A stretch of DNA of 64,000 nt from Rhabdophis nuchalis (GCA_039707465.1 CM077643.1:327398919-327462918), one strand, 5' to 3'. Numbered from the stretch's first letter, positions 18,106 through 32,009 are shown. The notes: generated from the sequence alone by a model not told the origin. Translations and numbers: made by a program.

Positions 18106-19688
18106 GTATGCTTCCATTATTTTTTTATCAGTTTAAATGCTTTTTATAATTACCAAAATCACCTTTTCTTAACTGATAATCTACATTATGATATTATTTA
18201 TCTACATTTTTTTTTTCTCATAGTGCGAAATGTCTGGTGAAATATGTAAACTTCTTGTACCTAATAGAATTGCTTATGTTCTTCAGTCTTTGAAACGTAA
18301 TAATCTCAGGTGGAAGACTAAAGGCAAATTCTAGAATGAATTCTAGTTATTTCCTTCTTTCTTGGTGGGAAAAGATTTTTGAACCAGATTCTCTCCCCCT
18401 CACCCAAGGCATTGAATAGAAATATAAAATGGAAGGGATACATTCTAAGTCAAATTTCGTAAAATGGGTAAGACTGGTTCATTTCTCTTGTGGAGGAAAC
18501 ATAAAGATTCTGAACGTTTCAATTTTAAATTACCTGTGCATATTATATCAACCATATGCAAAGGATTAAGAGCAAACAGATGCATTTTCTATATTACTAT
18601 CTACTTTTGCTCAGATTCTGCCTATGTAAATTTCCACTTCTGCTTGCAAATTATTAGAAAAGCAAAGGTTTACTTAAAAATGAAATTGCCTTTAATTTTA
18701 TTATCCTCTGCATTGTTCAAGCTTGATTTTGAGCCATACCAGTAGTAGATTTTAATCGTATCTCGTAGCTTTAGCAACTGCAATATTTACTTTCTGTGTA
18801 AAAAGTCTTGTTGAGAGGAAGGAAGCGATGACATTGAAAATAGGTACAAGACAACTTTGATTTAAATGACAAACAAGACCATTTAATCTGTGAGGAGTCC
18901 TCTTTTTTTCTTACAGCCAAAAACTTGAATAAACACAGGTAATAAGTCTATTTTGAAATTAGTACTAAGTTTCAGGGTAGAGATTTTTGTAATGTCATGT
19001 ATCAGATTAGATGTCCTGGGTCCACCCCACCCCCATCCCCTCTACAGTTTGGTAAGGTAGTCAGTTAGGTACCATTATAAATAAAGTAGCAAAGGCTTTC
19101 CTTCACACACACACACTCTTTTCAAATGTTGCCTTTGGGAAGACTTGATCATAAGGTAAGGATGATTCCCATTGGACCATTGTAGCAATTTGGGAAAATA
19201 CTGCCGGATTGCTAGATAGAATGCTGCAACTCCTTAATTATTGAAACAGGACAGCATTTTCTTTTGTTCTTTGAGTGTCATGAAATCTGCCCCCAAATCT
19301 GTCAAGAAGTGCACTTTTCCTCATCTGTATTCCAATTTATACCCAACATTCTCAAGGTCTACAGAAAGTTTCCCATTTATCATGGGTGACAAGTGGCCTC
19401 TTAAAATGAGGAAAACTGTGTATGCATAATAATACACCAACATACACGACTCCATATATATCACAAAAAAAATGTTGCTACAAGGACGTTCAGTAAAGCT
19501 GTGAATAGTGTATCTAATCGTTTGCAGCATACTATCTGGCTATTGTATTTGAAAATCTCCACCAAATATTTTCAAAAGCACATGACACTTTGTGGTGAAG
19601 CATGAATCTTCATATTTAGCATTAATTTGTTGATTTGGCAGTTTTTGTCCTAGTTCCTCAAAAGTTTAAATTATAACCTTATTGCCAG

Positions 19689-19753
19689 GCTTGATTATTG
19701 ATGCATTTGGAGAATTAAGAGATCAGCAAGAACAAGTTAAAGAAGACATGGAG
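19689..19753 (+). CDS. RYR2: RYR2 exon: S6 extension [21 protein letters not shown]
   Basis: The acceptor TTATTGCCAG ends at 19688 and the donor GTAATG begins at 19754. Two bases complete the glycine codon, then 21 codons [20 protein letters not shown] plus E. This is the cytosolic extension of S6 that carries the lower gate and links to the C-terminal domain. Confidence 0.97.
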
Positions 19754-21164
19754 GTAATGATTTTCTGTATTCCCTTTTTTATCCATAAATATTTCTGCAA
19801 AATACCACCTACTCCATGTAGTGGCCAGAAAAAAAGGTTTCTTCTTTAAGAGTAGACTTGAGATGCTGAAGGCTACAGAATAAGTTTGAACTGCTTCACT
19901 CCTGTGCATGAAATTGGATTTAATTTGATCATGCGCTATAAAGTCAGTATGGACTCTTAGTATTCACTTAGATAGATTTTCTCTGTATCGATTTTTACCT
20001 AAATTGGTCTTTTAGGTTTTCCAATGGTACACTGGGTCCATTTACCTTGCTGCTGGTCATCCTCTTCTTTTTGCTTCCATCTTTCCCAACATTTTGTAAA
20101 GAGTTAGGTTTTTACATATGTGCCTGAAGTAGGTTAATTTGAGCCTAGTTATTTGTGCCTCAAGTGAGAACTCATGGCTTGATTTGTTCAATGATCTATT
20201 GGTTTGTTTTCTTGGCTGTCCACAGTATTCTCAGGAGTCTTCTCTAACACCAAAATTCAAAAGTGTATACATTCTACCTGTACTGCTTCTTCAAACTTTG
20301 AAGCCAGTAAGACAGCCCTCTATGTAAAATAGGAAATACTATTATTAAATAATAATATTCAAATGTGCATGTGTATCTACGAAGCACCATCATTGTCATT
20401 GTCAATACAATAGGCAAGCAGGTGGTCTTTCTGGAGTGAGGTGGTAGAATTGTTTCTTTTAAACTCAAGAGTGGGCTGAAAAAAAAAGGCATTGCAGAAC
20501 TTATTTCTCTTTTGTTTTTCTCATTCTATCCAAACTACCCAATGACTTCAACATTGAAGTCGTTCTTCGTTTTGCTCTCTGAATTGGTCATCAAAAGCAG
20601 GCATGTCTAGAAGGTCTCTCTCAGTGAGGCTTTGCTGTTTAAATACCTTCTGCTTCAAATCTATATCCCAGGGCACTTCTCCTAAGCTCAGCCTCTAGCA
20701 GAAGGGGCATCGGGGTTGCAAAGAGGAGGGGAGGGGATAGTCAGAAAGATCCAGATGGATCATAGTCATGGCTGCAGTTTTGATTTTTAAAAAATCATGT
20801 ACATGCCTGATTAGGGATGTGATTTGTCCCTGCTGCGGCACTGACTCAGGAAAGAAAATTCAAAGGCCAGCAGCACATGGCAAAATAGTGCAATATACTT
20901 AAAATAAAGCCATTTTATATATTATATTGTATTATATGTATACACACATGCCACCCATCTCCCTCAGAGAGGGTCTCTGGATAAGGACATTTTGTTCTGT
21001 GTTTGAAATAACTAAAATGCAAAAACAGAATAGTCAAAAATGCCAGCCTCAAGTTTAAAATCATTCTTGAAGAGTATGGAACGCTCACAAATATGTGCAT
21101 GTACACACAGGATAGAATTGAGGCAAATATGTTAACAATATGTATCTTTCTAAATTCTTTTTAG

Positions 21165-21265
21165 ACTAAATGTTTTATCTGTGGAATAGGTAATGATTAT
21201 TTTGATACAGTGCCACATGGCTTTGAAACACATACTCTACAGGAGCACAACTTGGCTAATTATCT
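21165..21265 (+). CDS. RYR2: RYR2 exon: zinc-binding C-terminal domain
   Basis: The acceptor TTCTTTTTAG ends at 21164 and the donor GTAAGT begins at 21266. There are 33 codons plus two bases. [20 protein letters not shown] is followed by [13 protein letters not shown]. The two cysteines of CFIC and the histidines of THTLQEH are the C2H2-type zinc site known in ryanodine receptor structures. DTVPHGF fits RYR2 (DTTPHGF in RYR1 and RYR3 as I recall). Confidence 0.97.
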
Positions 21266-21412
21266 GTAAGTACATTAATTTTTCCATGTAAACTAATCAA
21301 TATTAACCTCTTGTGGCCTTTTTAAGGAAATGAAGTTTAAACGATAGACTTTCAGCAACTTGTAATTTTGCAAATAACACATGGTAATTTGTTTCTAAAT
21401 GCTGTATAAAGA

Positions 21413-21645
21413 GTACAATACAATACAATACAATACAATACAATAACAGAGTTGGAAGGGACCTTGGAGGTCTTCTAGTCCAACCCCCTGCATGGGCAGG
21501 AACCTTATACCATTTCAGACAAATGGCTATCTAACATCTTTTTAAAGACTTCCAGGGTTGGGGCATTCACAACTTCTGGAGGCAAGCTGTTCCAAAGGTT
21601 AATTGTTCTAACTGTCAGGAAATTTCTCCTATATTAGTATATTAG
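21413..21645 (-). mobile_element. CR1 fragment (second subfamily) with (AATAC)n at its 3' end
   Basis: Seven or so ACAAT units (21413-21446) run directly into AACAGAGTTGGAAGGGACCT and TCTTCTAGTCCAACCCCCTG, the antisense 3' end of the CR1 subfamily. It ends in AACTGTCAGGAAATTTCTCC. Confidence 0.82.
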
Positions 21646-22241
21646 ACATAATGATTGTATAGTTAGCAATGTGTAAATTGTGTGTGCCTGTATGTGTTTT
21701 GATAAAACACTTCTATCTGAAATTATGTTGTAAATTTGGTGATTGGATTTGGAAATCTAGAAAATTTCTCCAACACAAATACTGCTAAACTGGCAATTCA
21801 GAAAATATATCCTATTAAATCCTATTACATTACATATAATATGTAAATCCTAACAGAATTCCTGATTTACTTTATTCCTGGATTGTGTTATCATTAATTT
21901 TTATAATGAATTATAATACTATTGATTGTACTTTCTTGAGAATTCTACTGATCTGAAATTAGATCTTGTTTTAGCATCTCAGTTTGGAGAATTCTCTTCA
22001 ACCAGCACTTTCTAATTAGCCCAGTTCAAGAAAGTTTGATGGGAAGAGGGGAGGAAAGAATCCACAGACATACAGCTTATTTCTGATTCAACAAACTTCA
22101 ATGATTGTCTGAACTAAACTCAGGCAACTAATTTGTAAAATGTTAAAAATACTTAGGTATCCCAATTTTATAAGAAATAGTCCGTGTATTATTTTGTATG
22201 CTATCAATAATGATTGATCATGGTTTTGTTCTTTATTTCAG

Positions 22242-22293
22242 ATTTTTTCTGATGTATCTCATTAATAAAGATGAAACCGAACACACTGGTCAA
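22242..22293 (+). CDS. RYR2: RYR2 exon: FFLMYLINKDETEHTGQ
   Basis: The acceptor TTATTTCAG ends at 22241 and the donor GTAAGT begins at 22294. One base completes the leucine codon, then 17 codons FFLMYLINKDETEHTGQ, near-universal in ryanodine receptors. Confidence 0.97.
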
Positions 22294-22489
22294 GTAAGTC
22301 AACATCATATGGATCATTAAAATTGTAACTGTATTTCTTTGTATTTCTTTCATCTATCTTAATGATTCAAGCAATGGCAGCACCCCACATACTTTCATAG
22401 AACAATGTTCATCTGAGACTTGCTGAACTAACTGGAGGCTTGAGATATGCAGTTCGACTAATCTTTCTAATCTTTCTTAACATTCAAGA

Positions 22490-23025
22490 TCACAATACCT
22501 CAAAGAATATATCATGATCACGTGAAATGTTAGTACCACTTTATAATGCCTTGTAAGACCACACTTGGAATACTGCATCCAGTTTTGGTTGCCACAATAT
22601 GAAACTGATGTTGAGACTCTAGGAAGAATGCAGAAAAGAGGAACAAAGCTGATTAGGGGACTGGAAGCTACGAAGAACAGTTGCAGGAATTGGATATGCC
22701 TAATTTAATGAAAAGAGAGACTGGTGATGACATGATAGCAATGTCAAAGGGGCTACCACAGAGCAGAGGGGGCAATTTATTTTCCAAAGCACCTGAAGAC
22801 AGGACAAAAAGCAGTGGATAGAATCTAATCAAGTGCAGAACTAACCTAGAACTTACAGTTAGAACAATTAATCAGTGAAATGACTTGTCTTCAGAAGTTG
22901 TGGGTGCTATAACAAGTAGGTTTTTAAGAAGAGATTGGACAACGATTTGAAATGGTATAGAGTTTCCTACTTGAGCAGGGGATTAGATTAGAAGACCCCC
23001 AAGGTCCCTCCTAGGTCTTGTTATT
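22490..23025 (+). mobile_element. CR1 fragment, second subfamily, sense orientation
   Basis: Conceptual translation is broken but shows the ORF2 C-terminus (GTACCACTTTATAATGCCTT; CACACTTGGAATACTGCATC). The 3' end with TGGGTGCTATAACAAGTAGG, TTTTTAAGAAGAGATTGGAC and CCAAGGTCCCTCCTAGGTC follows. A more complete relative is at 50340-50922. Confidence 0.8.
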
Positions 23026-24181
23026 CCCTTCTTTTGTTGCATGTGCAAGGAAATCCTATAATTGCTTCTTTTAAAAGAAAAAGAAGAAAAGGCATGGTTT
23101 TGGGGACCGTGGCTGGAGGATATGATGTTGGATTGCAGTGTGGTCTTTGGGCTTTGGTTTCTGCTGCATCTATCTCCAGGCACTGCTCAAAAGAAACCTC
23201 TATGGCCTTTTCTAAAATGCCAGCAAAGGTAAAATGTTCTCCCAAGTGCAGCCTTTGACCTGAGAAGTGTAGATCTTCTATTCTTGCCTAGAATAGATTT
23301 GGCCCTTTTTGAAGGATGACCAAGGTGAGGCAAGCATGAAGGGCACTGCTTGAGGCTATCAGTTGAAATGGGTGTGGTTGATGGGTGTGACATGTTGGGA
23401 GGCTTTCTGCTGAAAGTTGAGGTAAGGTCTTCAGGTTAGGACTGATTGGATAGCATATCAAGAGTTCATGGCAAGAACTGGTACTCTCATCATACTGCAG
23501 CTCCTCAAAGGTCTCCATCAAGTTCCTTTAAACACTTCTACATATTCTACATAGATTTGTTCCTACTAAATTATGCAGCCTATGTAGTTCCTTTTTTTTT
23601 TGGAAAAAATTTAAAATTAAAAAGCAGACAAACAAATGAAAAACTACGGGTTGCACCCTGATATTTTCAATAAGGGCCTTGTACTTTTGGAGTCACCATA
23701 TGAAATGTGCCTCATCTCCCCACCCCCCACCCCATTTTCTTCATAATTTTGCTTCTATCACTTGTTCAATTGTACAACTTTATTCTAACTGATTGTTTTA
23801 CCCTATCATCAACTATTTACACTTTGAGTCTTATTATGTAACAATTCTACATAGCCAATCAAATTTGAAGACAGTCTTTTCTGGACCAATTATACTGATA
23901 GCACAATCAAGGAGGATAAAGTTGAACCTTGTTTTATCTAAATTCTTTTTTCCCCTTTTTGTACAGGTGATGTACTCTTTGAGTTTGTCCAAACTTTTTT
24001 TTGCAAAATAGTTTTTTGTTTCCAGCTTCATTTTAATCGAAACAAAAAACTTGAATGATATCCTGAGGTGGTACAGGAAGAGGTCTATTTGCAACTGACA
24101 CATAAAGCCATGTCTTACGTACAGTAGTAGTTTGGAATATACACAAAGCTTCTATGATAATTTCAAAATTATTTACCGTAA

Positions 24182-24337
<156 letters not shown>

Positions 24338-25525
24338 TTATAATTGAGGACCATCCCTTGAGATTCCATCAACACCTTTCCCGATTCCCTTGAGAAACAA
24401 TCATCAGATTTCCCAGATCCGTTAAACAGGATGCTGTTTGGAGCAGCAAAACCTTTTTTTTAATGACTCCTCTGTTCTTTTTCTTCCGATTTTGCTTTGA
24501 GAACAATGAGAACTTAACTCTAGCAAGAGAAGGGGAAAAAAATCCCACACAACAAATCCCCATATGTCACATGAACACATTTACACAAAAAGAGACTTGT
24601 GACAGATTTTATTTTTCCTTCTAAGACTGCCTGATGACTTCCTTAAATAGGAGAACACATGTGGAATAATGTGATAGTCACATTTCTTCAGTCATTTATT
24701 TCATCATCCTGGAAGGAATTCTGTGGTTTGCAGAGGGCTTTAAAGGATTCTGGGGGACACTAAGTTGTGGGGAAATAGTGCCTTACTATACGTAGGTTGA
24801 GCTATGCAGAAGATGAGTGCATGATGACATCTTATATTTTCTTTATCTGTCCTCTCTCTCCCCCCAATTTAATATTTATTTTATCTTTTGGAGGGATTTG
24901 GGTGGGACTTGGTTGTGCACACCTTTTTAATAAGATGATGGCGTGTCTCAGGATAAAAAGTAGTGGTTGGGTTTTTTGTCATTGTTAAATTCACAAGAAT
25001 CTTCCTCTTTCACTCGTACACTTATTTTGGTAATGCTGTAATGCAGCACTGTAACTTTATGAAATCTTTGTATGAAAACAAAAACACTGCAGAAAAATGT
25101 TAAAAGGAATTATTTCATTGCATGTTTATTATGCAAGTTTAAACAACAGAAAGCAACCTTTTGAAGCAAGTTGATCAACATGAAAACAAAAATCACAATA
25201 ATATTCATAGTAATCAAGTGTTGTGGGCTTTATCGTACATTTGAAATCAGTGTCATCAACCCACAAATTATGTATGTATTATGAACTTGCCAGTAGTTTG
25301 GTTTCATTTTTCTTTTCTGTTCCTTTTGTTGCTGTTCATTTGGTCATTTGTGATCATTAGTGGAATTAAAGCTTTTCTTACGTTAGTTTTTTAAAATCAA
25401 AGGTAAAGCAATATCCATTCAGGGATTTCATTAGTTGCACCATGAAGCACCAAGAATGTGTAACACTCCATGTTGAGTCCTTTTTAATTGTAACACCAAT
25501 CAAATAAAAAGAAAGATTTGGAATG
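24338..25525 (+). other. RYR2: RYR2 3'UTR (end inferred)
   Basis: Repeat-free AT-rich sequence follows the stop codon. The best polyadenylation signal is AATAAA at 25502-25507, in the context CACCAATCAAATAAAAAG. The proposed end about 20 bp downstream is inference; other AATAAA-like hexamers occur further on (near 25965), so longer forms are possible. Confidence 0.6.
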
Positions 25526-28325
25526 GAAGTAGAGTGGTTTTCCTCTCCCTTGGCTTCTTTGTGAAATCATTTCAAAATGAAGTGTTTAAGATTTTGTTTT
25601 TTGAGGTTAAATAGTACAGAAAGTTCTATATTCCTAATGTAATGGTTGCTTTGGTTCCCTTGAATTTTCCTCCTTTTTATATTAATTGCAAATTATTTGC
25701 TTAGCCACAGTTTACGGTACAAAAAGATTTATTAATTCTATAGCTAAAATGAAAATCGCAACCTCGTTTTATCTTGTGCTAGCTTAACTTCTAAAGAAAT
25801 GCTTTAAAACTGGAGATTATATTTCATGTATCTATTGAATGGGACTCTGGCTCACCAAACATATACTGTAATAAATTTGCAAGTTTTTGTTAGAAACCAC
25901 AACTATTTCTCATAGAAAAAAAATGAAAAATATCCAGAAAATTTGATTATCATCTAGTAGTGAATAAATCAATTGGTTTGTGACTGTGTATTGGATGTAA
26001 GCATTGTTTGAAACACTGAATATTGAATGCCTTTTAATTTTTCAGAGATATTTTATTGTGTGGAATTTTAGGCTTCTACTCCAGATTACAAAATTGTTTT
26101 ACAGTATAACCACAGAGGAAATAGCTGCAAGTTTATCACATATTAGAAATATTCTGTATTAGGCCAAGTAAGAAAATTAGCCTCTGAAGGATTATTGTTT
26201 ATTCAGTTTTTGGTGATTAATGAATAAGAGGACACTAGAATATTTCTATTTCATATTTTAAGATTACAATGTTGAAATGTATTTCATAAGGAAATAATTT
26301 TTTCAGTATTAGACAGCCATTTTATGTTCTGTTGTGCAAGACAAAATTAATTCAGCGATCTATTTCTGGTACTTAACTTTCTAAAAAGACATTTTAACAA
26401 GATACAGATAATTTCATGAACAATTTGCATATCCTTGTTTTAGATTTATTCTCTGCTACAGTATTCTGAATAACTACGTTCTTCAAAATTGTCTTGGTGC
26501 AATTGGGCTTATCATGCAGTCTTCCGTATTGGACTGCTTGTTTAAAGAACAATTTAGAATTCTTAGTGCATGTCAGGACTATATATTTAGCTGAATTTGC
26601 ACCATCAGACCAAATAATTGTGCAAAAGTTTCTTTGTATTTTCCTACAGCCCAAAAATTGCAGTGGATTGTGATGGAAGATAAATTGTGAAACTCAAATT
26701 ATATCTAATTCTTATTGTGTGCCCAACTTTCTCCATACTCTTACTGAGCTGCAATACTGAAACAACTAAAACATTTTTTTCTTACTGACCTTAGTTTTTT
26801 AGGTTAGCTGAGAAATTTCTTCTGCATTTATTATTATATCTCATTTGTGGTGTTCTTAAATTTCTGCTGTTATAATGAATTGCTGACCTACCACAACTAA
26901 TAATATTAATTTTATGTAGATCTTTATTTACCTCTCAACCATCTGAAACAACTCTGGCAACCTTCTAATTATTTTAATTTCCACAATGATTTTGAAAATT
27001 TTGAATGTTTCTGATTTCAGGCTTCTGTTTTCTGAAGTTTAGCATATCTGACATTCAAAGACATCTATTTCACATCTAATAAAAATGAAATTAATTAGAA
27101 CAATTAATGGAATTTAAGAACTATTATTGTGTAAAATGTTCTCCAGTTCTAATGAGAATGTTTCTGAAAAGATTGATCAACTGAGAAAAGGTTCAGTGGT
27201 TGGTGATATGCCTAACTAGTTAAATTAATTAACTGCTGAGTAAAAGAAATAAAGAATCTATCATCATGACTTCAGTATAAATCAAACAGTTTCTATAATT
27301 TCTCTGTTTTCTACATTTTGGTTATGAAGAAATGTATGGAAAACTTTGAAAATAACAAAGGTAGAATACAGAACATTGTAAGAAGTACCAAGTATGTGTA
27401 CAGATTTTCAGTGTTAAAAGTATATGTGAAAAATCTAACAGAAGTCCCTTTAATCTAACAAGTCCCTTTAAACATAAAAAATGCCCAAGCTTTCAAAATA
27501 GGGTTGTATTTTTTTTAATTTCTGGGTTGTTTAGTACCATCAAAACCTAATAATCTGTCTAGCAATTTTAATCATCTTGTGGTCTGGTAACTAAGCAACT
27601 TGAATTATCCTCACGCCAATATATTTCCTCCATCACAGAGCACAAATAATCATGAATTTAACAGTTTTTCAAAGAATATCTCCATTCCTGGATTGTCGGT
27701 TGTGAAGAATCAGGGCCACGTGTTGAGTTCTATTTAAGCTGATTTATTGCTTATGCTTATACATAAGAATCTAGTCAACTAATGGAGAACTTGAAATTGG
27801 TGCTAGGTAAGAGTTAACTGAATTTAAGGCCTCTTGTAGAAACTAATGACTTCAGGCTGATTCCTCTTTTGACTCCTCCCTCAGGCTCTGCTTCTCCTTC
27901 TCCTACATTGAACTTTGCAAGAAAAACCTCAATATTTCTTCTCTTGCAGATCAGCTTTCTGGAATAGATGTTCCATTTGTTCATGGCAGTTTGTGTGTGC
28001 GCCCTTTGTTTAGTCTGATGATGAGTTTGACTGTTTTGCTCCTCAGCAATAGCAACAAGCAGAATGCAATGTGAAAATGAACAATGTTTCCTTAAAACAT
28101 TCTTTCTATAACCGTCTGATAGTCTTTGATATTACCACAGCCAGGTATAATGTTCTCACTTTTAACTAGACTCTTAACAAAAGATTTCTGCTTGTATTGC
28201 TCCTTATGAGGCTGGCCTCAGTGGAAGTGAGTTTAGGAAAAAATGCAGTTTTGTGGATCTCATTAATCCAGTCAATCCAGGCATGAAATCCACACACTTC
28301 AATTTGGCTCAGAAGATTCTTAAAG
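25526..28325. other. intergenic, mostly unique AT-rich sequence
   Basis: No exon, RNA gene or recognisable repeat seen on either strand. Part of the first few hundred bases could belong to an extended RYR2 3'UTR. Confidence 0.55.
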
Positions 28326-28333
28326 CATTGGAG

Positions 28334-28874
28334 CAGCGTTTCTCAAATAGTGGGGCGGGCCCCCCTAGGGGGGCGCGAGGCTCCGTAAGGGGGGGCGCGG
28401 AGCCGCACACCCGGAAAGACCGATACCACCGTTGCATTCTCCGCATGGCCCGAGCGCCTGTTCCTTAGCAGCTCCCAGCGCGCCGCCCGGCTCAGCAGCT
28501 CCCAGCGCGCCGCCCGACTTGCCCGCTCACGGCTCTTGCCCGCTGCCCGCCTGGACGCGGCCAGTCGAAAGCCGGGAGGGAGGCGACCCCCTTCCACGGC
28601 GTGGAAAAGCGGCCTCCCTCCCGGCTTTCGACTGGCTGCGTTGGGAGCGCTGGGAGCTGCTGAGACCATCGCAGTAAGGAACAGGCGCTCGGGCCATGCA
28701 GAGAAGGCAACGGCGGCACCAAGGAGAATAAATATCCTTGGCTCGGAAGGAGGCGAGGGAAAGAAGGGAGGGGGCAGCCCCGGGGCTGGGGGGGGCGCTT
28801 TCCGGGGCTGGGGGGGCGCGAAATGTTTTCTTCTTCCTAGGGGGGGCCTGACAGAAAATAACTGAGAACCACTG
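28334..28874. mobile_element. GC-rich hAT-like element (541 bp) with internal palindromes
   Basis: Begins CAGCGTTTCTCAAATAGTGG and ends AACTGAGAACCACTG, with an exact 8-bp duplication CATTGGAG at 28326-28333 and 28875-28882. The interior is CpG-rich. It contains two nested inverted repeats: CATGGCCCGAGCGCCTGTTC against GAACAGGCGCTCGGGCCATG, and GTCGAAAGCCGGGAGGGAGG against CCTCCCTCCCGGCTTTCGAC. There is no transposase. Overlapping open frames here are artefacts of the high GC content. Confidence 0.9.
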
Positions 28875-29037
28875 CATTGGAGCATGATACCAATACCTCA
28901 TAAATATTTAGATCCCTGCACCAATATGTCCTCCTCTTCAAAGCAGAACTTCAAAAAAACAAACATGGAAAAGTTGGAGCTATATTCAGGAAGTGATGTG
29001 AAGGAACTCAAGGAAAGAATTCACAGACACTATAGAG

Positions 29038-29355
29038 CAGGGGTCCCCAACCCCTGGGCCGTGGACCGGTGCCGGTCCGTGGCTTGATAGGAACCGGGCC
29101 GCAGGGCTGGAGAGGAGGAGGAGGAAGGAGGGGCAGCCCCCTGGGCAGAGCGCGCACAAGGGGCAGGAGAGCACAGGTGCGGCTGCTCGTGCCGTTGGGG
29201 GCCCTAGAGGGGCGAGTGAGCCGATTCACACACACCCCACACGTGCATACGCCGCCTGTTCCCCCTCCCCCTGCTCCCCCTCTATGCCGGCTGGTCCGCA
29301 GAATTTTCTTTAAAATGAAACCGGTCCCTGGTGCCAAAAAGGTTGGGGACCCCTG
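29038..29355. mobile_element. hAT-like element (CAGGGGTCCCCAACC ends)
   Basis: Begins CAGGGGTCCCCAACCCCTGG then GGCCGTGGACCGGTGCCGG, and ends AAAGGTTGGGGACCCCTG. The 8-bp duplication CTATAGAG lies at 29030-29037 and 29356-29363. The interior is GC-rich and non-coding. Related elements are widespread in amniotes. Confidence 0.93.
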
Positions 29356-29889
29356 CTATAGAGTATTTAATGTATAAGTGAATTATTTCCTACAAAAAAA
29401 AGAGAAGAATGCATGAAGGATCACTCAAAAGGATTAAGTCTCAAATAATTAAAGAGGAAGGCTCAAGCCTATAAACCCTTGGTACTCCAGGCATGGGGGG
29501 GAAAAGATTAAAGCCATCTTGTCATGAATATGCTCCGAGTGTTAGGGCTGGCCTACAGAATTGTATTCTGGCAGGAGAGGAATTCGGAGGCATGAGGTGG
29601 GGAGGAGAGCTGATGAACTGTTGGAAACCAGCTCCTATAAGTAGGGCAATGCTGCTATCTGTATGTTTTATCTCTACTACTAAGCTCCAGTTGACAATTA
29701 AATTGCTATATAATTGAGAACTGGAATGTGGGGAAAAAAACTGTCCTAAAAGTGTTGGTGTAATGATTAAGGGACTAGGCTAGAAACTGGGAGAACAATG
29801 AGTTCTAATCCTATCAGTAACATGCCCATCTGAATGCATGCCACAGAGCAAAGCACCACTTAAGCAGGACATGGTTCATTGGTATAGGC

Positions 29890-30601
29890 CAGTGATGGCG
29901 AACCTTTTTTGGCTCGCGTGCCATAAGTGGAGGGAGCACAGGGGACTTGTGCGTGGGTGGTGCTGCACTCATAATGCAATGTGTGACACACCCCTCCCAG
30001 TGCACATGTATGCATGGCATGTGCTCCCTCCCCATTTTTTGCATGCTATTTTCACCCTCCCCAGGCTCCAGAGGTTTTATAGGAGCCTGGGGAGGGCGAA
30101 AACAGCCTTCCCCACTCCCCCTGGAGACCCTCTGGAGGCTTCAGGGACCTTCAGGAGAGTTCCCTGAAGCCTCTGGAGGGCAAAAAACCACTCTACAAGC
30201 AAACCGGAAGTGACTTTTTTGCCCTCCAGAGGCTTCAGGGAAGCCGCCTGAAGGTCCTTGAAGTCTCCGGAGGGTTTAAAACGACCCTACGAACAAACAG
30301 GAAGTTCATTCCTGAACTTCCGATTTGCCCATAGAGCCATTTTTTGGTACTCCGGAGGTTTCAGGGAAGCTCATGAAGCCTCCTGAGGGTCTCTGAGGGG
30401 TGGGAAGGCTCTTTTCGCCCTCTCCAGGTTCCTATAAAGCCTCTGGAGCCAGGGGAAGGCGAAAAATTGCTTTAAAAAAGGCTGAACTCGCCTGGCCATT
30501 CGCATGCACGTTGGCCAGCTGACAGGGCAACCCCTCGCGTGCCCTGACAAATGACTCCATGTGCCACCTGTGGCATGCGTGCCATAGGTTCGCCATCCCG
30601 G
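29890..30601. mobile_element. hAT-like element (CAGTGATGGCGAACC family), 712 bp
   Basis: Begins CAGTGATGGCGAACCTTTTT and ends ATAGGTTCGCCATCCCG. The 8-bp duplication GTATAGGC lies at 29882-29889 and 30602-30609. The interior is built from repeated inverted CCTCCAGAGGCTTCAGGGA blocks. Relatives: 34939-35313, 37851-38204, 50923-51344, and a 5' fragment near 32411. Confidence 0.92.
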
Positions 30602-30609
30602 GTATAGGC

Positions 30610-32009
30610 TTTCACAATCAAATGGTGATTAAATCATAATACATAATATATTAATTGTACTGGACAGAGGGGAAGGGGGATCTGATTTTCTTTTCTTTCT
30701 CTGTTTAGTAAGCATTAGGGAAGTTAATCAGAAGGCAATCTGTAGGAGCAGTATTGCTAAAGATCATATAACCTCGTAATAATATTTGGAGTAACAAAAG
30801 TAATATTTCCCTTTACATCATCCTGAGCTATCCTCACTTAGCAGAACCAGGAAAGAGGTAGGACCTTAGAAACAAGGTTCAATACAAAACTTGATTGTAT
30901 CTTACTAGTGGCTGGGTTTCATTACATAGCTCTAGTTTTTGGGAATGCTTTATGTCAAGCACCTACAAAAGTGCTATAGCACTTTTGTATAGCAATCCTA
31001 TTTCAGTGTAGGAAGGCAGCCAATTAAATTAATTCTGAGTTTAACTCAATTCACCAAAATCTCCAAACATTTATGCCACAAAAGAATGCAGTTTGATAGC
31101 CTTGTTCCTGTTAAGCACGGCAAGAGGAATGTGTAACATCAGAGCTGGAAGTAAAGCACATGCATTAGCCGAGATTAAGTAGCAATGTGGTTTTCTACCA
31201 CAAATTAGGATCTGACGCAAGGAATACCTTCCTTAAGCAGAAGTATTTGTAACTGGCACCTAAGTTTCTTTAGGGACCCTGAACCAGATCTTCATCCTGT
31301 TTCAGATTCTGGCATTGAGTGCTGTATTTAGCACTAGAGCATATTTATTTTCAATTTGTACTATTGTCAAGACAAGTTTGAAAAATAATTATTGCATTTA
31401 TATAGTTAAAACTAATATTAACTATAAAAGGTAAAATATATAAAAAATAAATGCAGAAAAAAGGAAAAGAAAAAAAGTAACCTTCCTCTTCGTTCCAGCA
31501 ACTATAGAACAAACCATCTCTTCATTCCATATCCCACCCATTCTCTAATTTTTAACGCCTCATTACTCTATTCTAATCAGCAAAAATCTATTAAAAACAC
31601 GTTTATTACAAAATAAATCTTTTTTCCTTTTATTTTTATATCCCACTTTCTACCTTTAAAGAAAAACCCCAAGTTTCATTTTTCATACTTATTCAGTAAA
31701 AAAAAGATCCAATAAACTTGTCATAAATAATTTTTTTAAGCTATTTTAATTTTAACCAAATTTATGACCTCTCTTTCCCTATCTCATAGATGTTGTAAAA
31801 ACCTTTACAACATCAACATCCAGCCCTAGTTAGAAAAAAATTCATTAAAAATGATAAGCAGTAACAGTCCATCTATTTTAACCTTGATCAAATAAACCAA
31901 CTGTATATGCTTTCCCCTATCTTCCCACAATCTTCAGATGATGTCCTAACACACTTTCTTTTCACGTTCTTTGTGTCTTTTGTCAAAATAGTCCCTTGAG
32001 CCCAAAAGC
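30610..32009. other. intergenic unique sequence
   Basis: AT-rich, with A-rich stretches around 31400-31700. No gene or element recognised. Confidence 0.5.

Noticed and set aside
17955..18149. 64-codon open frame starting [13 protein letters not shown]
   Set aside because: Partial read of the RYR2 pore exon extended into the intron past the donor at 18106.
28343..28885. 180-codon and other GC-rich open frames
   Set aside because: They lie inside a hAT-like element with a target duplication. Several overlapping frames are open because of base composition.
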